From Gonium pectorale (lineage: Eukaryota > Chlorophyta > Chlorophyceae > Chlamydomonadales > Volvocaceae): a stretch of DNA of 64,000 nt. Numbering within the stretch: the stretch's first letter is position 1; the number at the start of each line of letters is the position of its first letter. The translations under genes and the position numbers were made by a program. Where the stretch lies: positions 2,033,544 to 2,097,543 of the forward strand of contig LSYV01000006.1 of NCBI GenBank assembly GCA_001584585.1. The letters are read 5' to 3'. The notes beneath the pieces were generated by a model. It worked only from the letters and a program-made list of their open reading frames with translations, had not been told where the DNA came from and ran no database searches. This document shows, piece after piece, positions 61,393 to 64,000 of the stretch.

Positions 61393-63654
61393 CTAGGCCC
61401 TCGACCGCTTCCGCTCCCGCAGCGCCCCCTCAAGCTCCGCCGCAAGCGCCGGGCTCTCAGCTGCAAGACGGCGCGGTCCCCCGCCCGCCGCCGCCGCCGT
61501 CACCGCCTCGCCGGACCCACCCACGGAGCCGCCGTGGCTCCTGCCCTGCTTCCGCCGCCCATGGGACACCCCCGGCCCCGCCCCGGCCCCCACGGCCTCC
61601 GCCGCCGCCAACCAGTCTGCGTTGTCCAGGTACGCCTCCTTCAGCTCCTCCAGCAACTCCGCCGCCGCCGCGCCGCGGGACTCGGCCCACAGCAACGCGG
61701 GTACCAAGTGCGCCCCCGGGGCCGCGGCGCAGCGCACCAGCAGCAGCCGCTGCGCCGCCAGCCCCAGCTGCGGGAGCAACAGCTGGTCCGCCACCTCCGC
61801 CACATCAGCAACCGCCTGCAGCGGCGCCAGACTCGCCTCCCCAGGCGCCGCCGCCGCGGCTCGGTCGCCGCGGCCGAGGGCGGATGCCGCAGTGGCTGGC
61901 GCAGATGGCGGTGGAGCGGCTGACGATCTCCCTGGCCCTGCGAGCAGCGTGGCGACGTCCGTTGAGCCGGTGTAGATGTGCCGCAGGGCCGCCATCAGCG
62001 CCTCAGGCGGCGCATCGGGCAGGCCCAGCACGCGTGAGCCGCTGTCGCCCCAGCCTCCGCCTCCACCGCCGGTGCCGCCGCTGCCACCACTCGCTTCGCC
62101 GCCACCCGCTCCGCCGGACAGCAGGGCGCGGAAGTAGTCGCACCGCGCTTGCAGGATGGCGGCGTGTGCCCGCAGCCGGTGGCCCCCGGCCGCCGCCAGC
62201 GTCACGAGCCCGCCGCCACCACAGGTGCCGCCGCCACCCGAGTCATCCGGGTCGCCAGATCCGGGTCCCTGGCAGCTCTCCAGCAGAGCCCCAAGGTCGG
62301 CTGCGAGGCTGCGAAGCAGTGACGCCGCGCCGCCACCAGCGCCGCTGCCGACGACGGCGGCACCAGTGGCGGTGTGAGCGCCGGCGGCTGGAAGCGGCAG
62401 GCCCTGGGGCCGCACGGCGGCGTCCAGCAGCGTGATGCCGCTGCCCTCGTCGATCAGCGCCAGGCAGCCGGAGGGCAGCACGCAAGGGCACCGCCACGCC
62501 GCGTCGAAGGCCGTGGCGAGGGTGGCCAGCGTGGCCTCGCCGCCGCCGTCGCCGCCACCGCCGCCGCCGTCGCCTCTGGCCGCGCCGCCGTTGGCCGCGG
62601 GGCGGACATCCCCTGCCGCCGCGGGCAGCTGCAGCAGCCGGACGCCGCTGTGCGAGTTGAGGCCGCGGCGGCGGGCGGACTGAACGGCAACCTGCTCCAC
62701 GACGTACCACCGCGCGTCGGCGTCCACCGCCAGCCCCACGACCCCCGCCAGCGTCGCGTCCTCCGCACCGCCGTCCAGCTGCGGCCCGGTTGTGAGGCCG
62801 CCGCCCATTAGCAGCTGCGGGTCGGCGTCAGACTTGGATTCTGGATCCAGTCGGTCCACGGCCAGGCCGTACACCTCCCGAGAGGTGGCCAGGAGCAGGC
62901 TGCGGGTCGGTGAGTCAAACGACATGGCGCAGAGCGGCTCCGGGAGCCGCGTGACGCGCCGGACCGCGCCGGCCGGCAGGGCGGCAGCGGTGGTACTTGT
63001 ACCGCCTGTAGCGGTGGCGGTGGCGGTGGTGCCCGTAGCGCACGTGGCGGCGGCGGCGGCAACGGGAGGGCCGGGTCGGCTGCAGCGGGGGTGGAACCGG
63101 AGGTCCAGAGAAAACACGGCCCCGCCGCCACCGGCCCATCGCCGCCGGCCGTCGCCCGCCGCCGATGCCACCCACACGACGCCCGGCGTACGTGGATCCA
63201 CTGCCAGGAAGTCACACGATGCCGGTCCCTTGAGTTGCTGATGCTCGGGGGCAGCAAAGTCGACCAGCACGCTTACAACTTGTTCACGTCCATGGTCGTC
63301 CAGGCACATGATCCGGCTCCCCCCCGTGCAAAAGAGGACGCATGCGGTCCATGAGTCCCACACCGCCGCGCCGCTCTGATCCCGCGCCCAGCCGAGCTGA
63401 AAGGGGGTCTTTTCGTTGGGGTCGCTGCGTTGCTGCCATAGCCGCAGCGCGGGCCCTAATGATGCTCCTCCCGAAAGATGGATGGACAGGGGATGGACTG
63501 CGGTTTCGGTAAAGACGAGTACTTCCTGCCGATGGTAATCAGTACTATCTTGGCCCAGGCTTTGTCGCTTGGGTCGCGATACCAAAATGCACGCGTCCTT
63601 CACGGGGACTTGTCTGCAGTGCAGCGTCACAGGCGCGGGCCTGTGGTCATTCAT
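61393..63654 (-). CDS. BTB/POZ protein with propeller-like N-terminal half (intronless, 753 aa)
   Basis: One open frame from ATG at 63654 to TAG at 61393; a longer frame beginning at TTG was not used. The first 400 residues contain repeated hydrophobic blade-like segments (CDFLAVDPRTPGVVWVASAA, CAMSFDSPTRSLLLATSREV, GVVGLAVDADARWYVVEQVA) typical of WD40/NHL-type propellers. The BTB domain begins near residue 480 with GGHRLRAHAAILQARCDYFR (the strand-helix that follows the usual 'hV..A.Ll..rS.yF' pattern), then LGLPDAPPEALMAALRHIYT, and a C-terminal BACK-like helical part (VADVAEVADQLLLPQLGLAA). A Gly-rich insert sits inside the BTB fold. Such proteins usually act as substrate adaptors of cullin-3 ubiquitin ligases; the substrate is unknown. 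The end is basic (RERKRSRA). Confidence 0.85.
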   Translation of the reverse strand: MNDHRPAPVTLHCRQVPVKDACILVSRPKRQSLGQDSTDYHRQEVLVFTETAVHPLSIHLSGGASLGPALRLWQQRSDPNEKTPFQLGWARDQSGAAVWDSWTACVLFCTGGSRIMCLDDHGREQVVSVLVDFAAPEHQQLKGPASCDFLAVDPRTPGVVWVASAAGDGRRRWAGGGGAVFSLDLRFHPRCSRPGPPVAAAAATCATGTTATATATGGTSTTAAALPAGAVRRVTRLPEPLCAMSFDSPTRSLLLATSREVYGLAVDRLDPESKSDADPQLLMGGGLTTGPQLDGGAEDATLAGVVGLAVDADARWYVVEQVAVQSARRRGLNSHSGVRLLQLPAAAGDVRPAANGGAARGDGGGGGGDGGGEATLATLATAFDAAWRCPCVLPSGCLALIDEGSGITLLDAAVRPQGLPLPAAGAHTATGAAVVGSGAGGGAASLLRSLAADLGALLESCQGPGSGDPDDSGGGGTCGGGGLVTLAAAGGHRLRAHAAILQARCDYFRALLSGGAGGGEASGGSGGTGGGGGGWGDSGSRVLGLPDAPPEALMAALRHIYTGSTDVATLLAGPGRSSAAPPPSAPATAASALGRGDRAAAAAPGEASLAPLQAVADVAEVADQLLLPQLGLAAQRLLLVRCAAAPGAHLVPALLWAESRGAAAAELLEELKEAYLDNADWLAAAEAVGAGAGPGVSHGRRKQGRSHGGSVGGSGEAVTAAAAGGGPRRLAAESPALAAELEGALRERKRSRA

Positions 63655-64000
63655 AACCGAATTGATGTGTGGTGACCAACATCGCAATATGCAAGCCTGA
63701 ACGCTCCACAGTCTCAGAAGCTCTGAATTAGGATCCAGAACTCATGTGCTCAAGCTTGGCGGTCCAGTTCCGCATTCCGGTGTGAGTATCGTAAACCACA
63801 ACATCAGTCTATAGTGCCTGTCCAATCGCATAGGGCCTGTTGGGAAAGCGCACGCACACGGACACATGGATTTGCCCCCCCCCGCCCCCCCCCCACACCG
63901 CAACCGTCGGCGCCCACGCCATGCTCTCCAACCCTCCGGACACTTAAAGAGCGCCAACCTCTTGAGTTACGACATGAACCCTACAACACGCCACGCCACA
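63655..64000. other. Upstream flank of BTB gene
   Basis: Holds a C-run (about 63876-63894) and no gene; presumably promoter of the BTB gene. Confidence 0.5.

Overview
The window reads as nuclear DNA of a green alga of the volvocine/Chlamydomonas group. Evidence is the high GC with strong G/C third-position bias, many short GT-AG introns, TGTAA polyadenylation motifs, Ala/Gly/Gln-rich insertions in otherwise conserved proteins, and a hydroxyproline-rich-type (SPP-repeat) cell-surface protein. I assembled gene models by hand from splice motifs, reading phase and protein-family knowledge. Exon edges may be off by a base or two. No operons, CRISPR arrays, prokaryotic mobile elements, rRNA or tRNA genes were seen.

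Layout, left to right. 1-7.1 kb: four copies of one dispersed repeat around an ankyrin-repeat gene (1385-3569, -). 7.1-12.25 kb: Rab GDP-dissociation inhibitor (-, 13 exons), whose 3' UTR appears to run into a repeat copy. 12.59-19.69 kb: a 1,427-residue FNBP4-like double-WW-domain protein (+, 10 exons), head-to-head with GDI across 339 bp and tail-to-tail with the next gene. 21.1-25.2 kb: a signal-anchored, proline-rich, single-pass membrane protein (-) interrupted by a 513-N gap. 27.8-29.7 kb: an mTERF-family organelle protein (+). 31.2-37.6 kb: the chloroplast PETs polyprotein, two S1 domains plus two EF-Ts domains (-, 15 exons). 41.1-44.5 kb: an unrecognised Ala/Gly-rich protein (+). 44.5-50.4 kb: no convincing gene, decayed coding-like frames, and a small gap flanked by a 55-bp repeat. 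50.5-52.4 kb: a secreted beta-propeller glycosidase-like protein (+). 53.9-54.6 kb: a newly assembled 83-residue single-pass membrane protein (+). 54.9-60.0 kb: Pelota (+, 13 exons). 61.4-63.7 kb: an intronless BTB/POZ protein with a propeller-like N-terminal half (-).

The genes are ordinary dispersed eukaryotic loci and do not form a pathway. Two (mTERF, PETs) act in organelle gene expression. Pelota acts in cytosolic ribosome rescue and GDI in Rab recycling. FNBP4-like is probably nuclear. The proline-rich membrane protein and the propeller protein belong to the cell surface or secretory pathway. I do not see a convincing undescribed multi-gene system. The most novel-looking items are the membrane-anchored hydroxyproline-rich protein, the small orphan membrane protein, and the unclassified repeat family.
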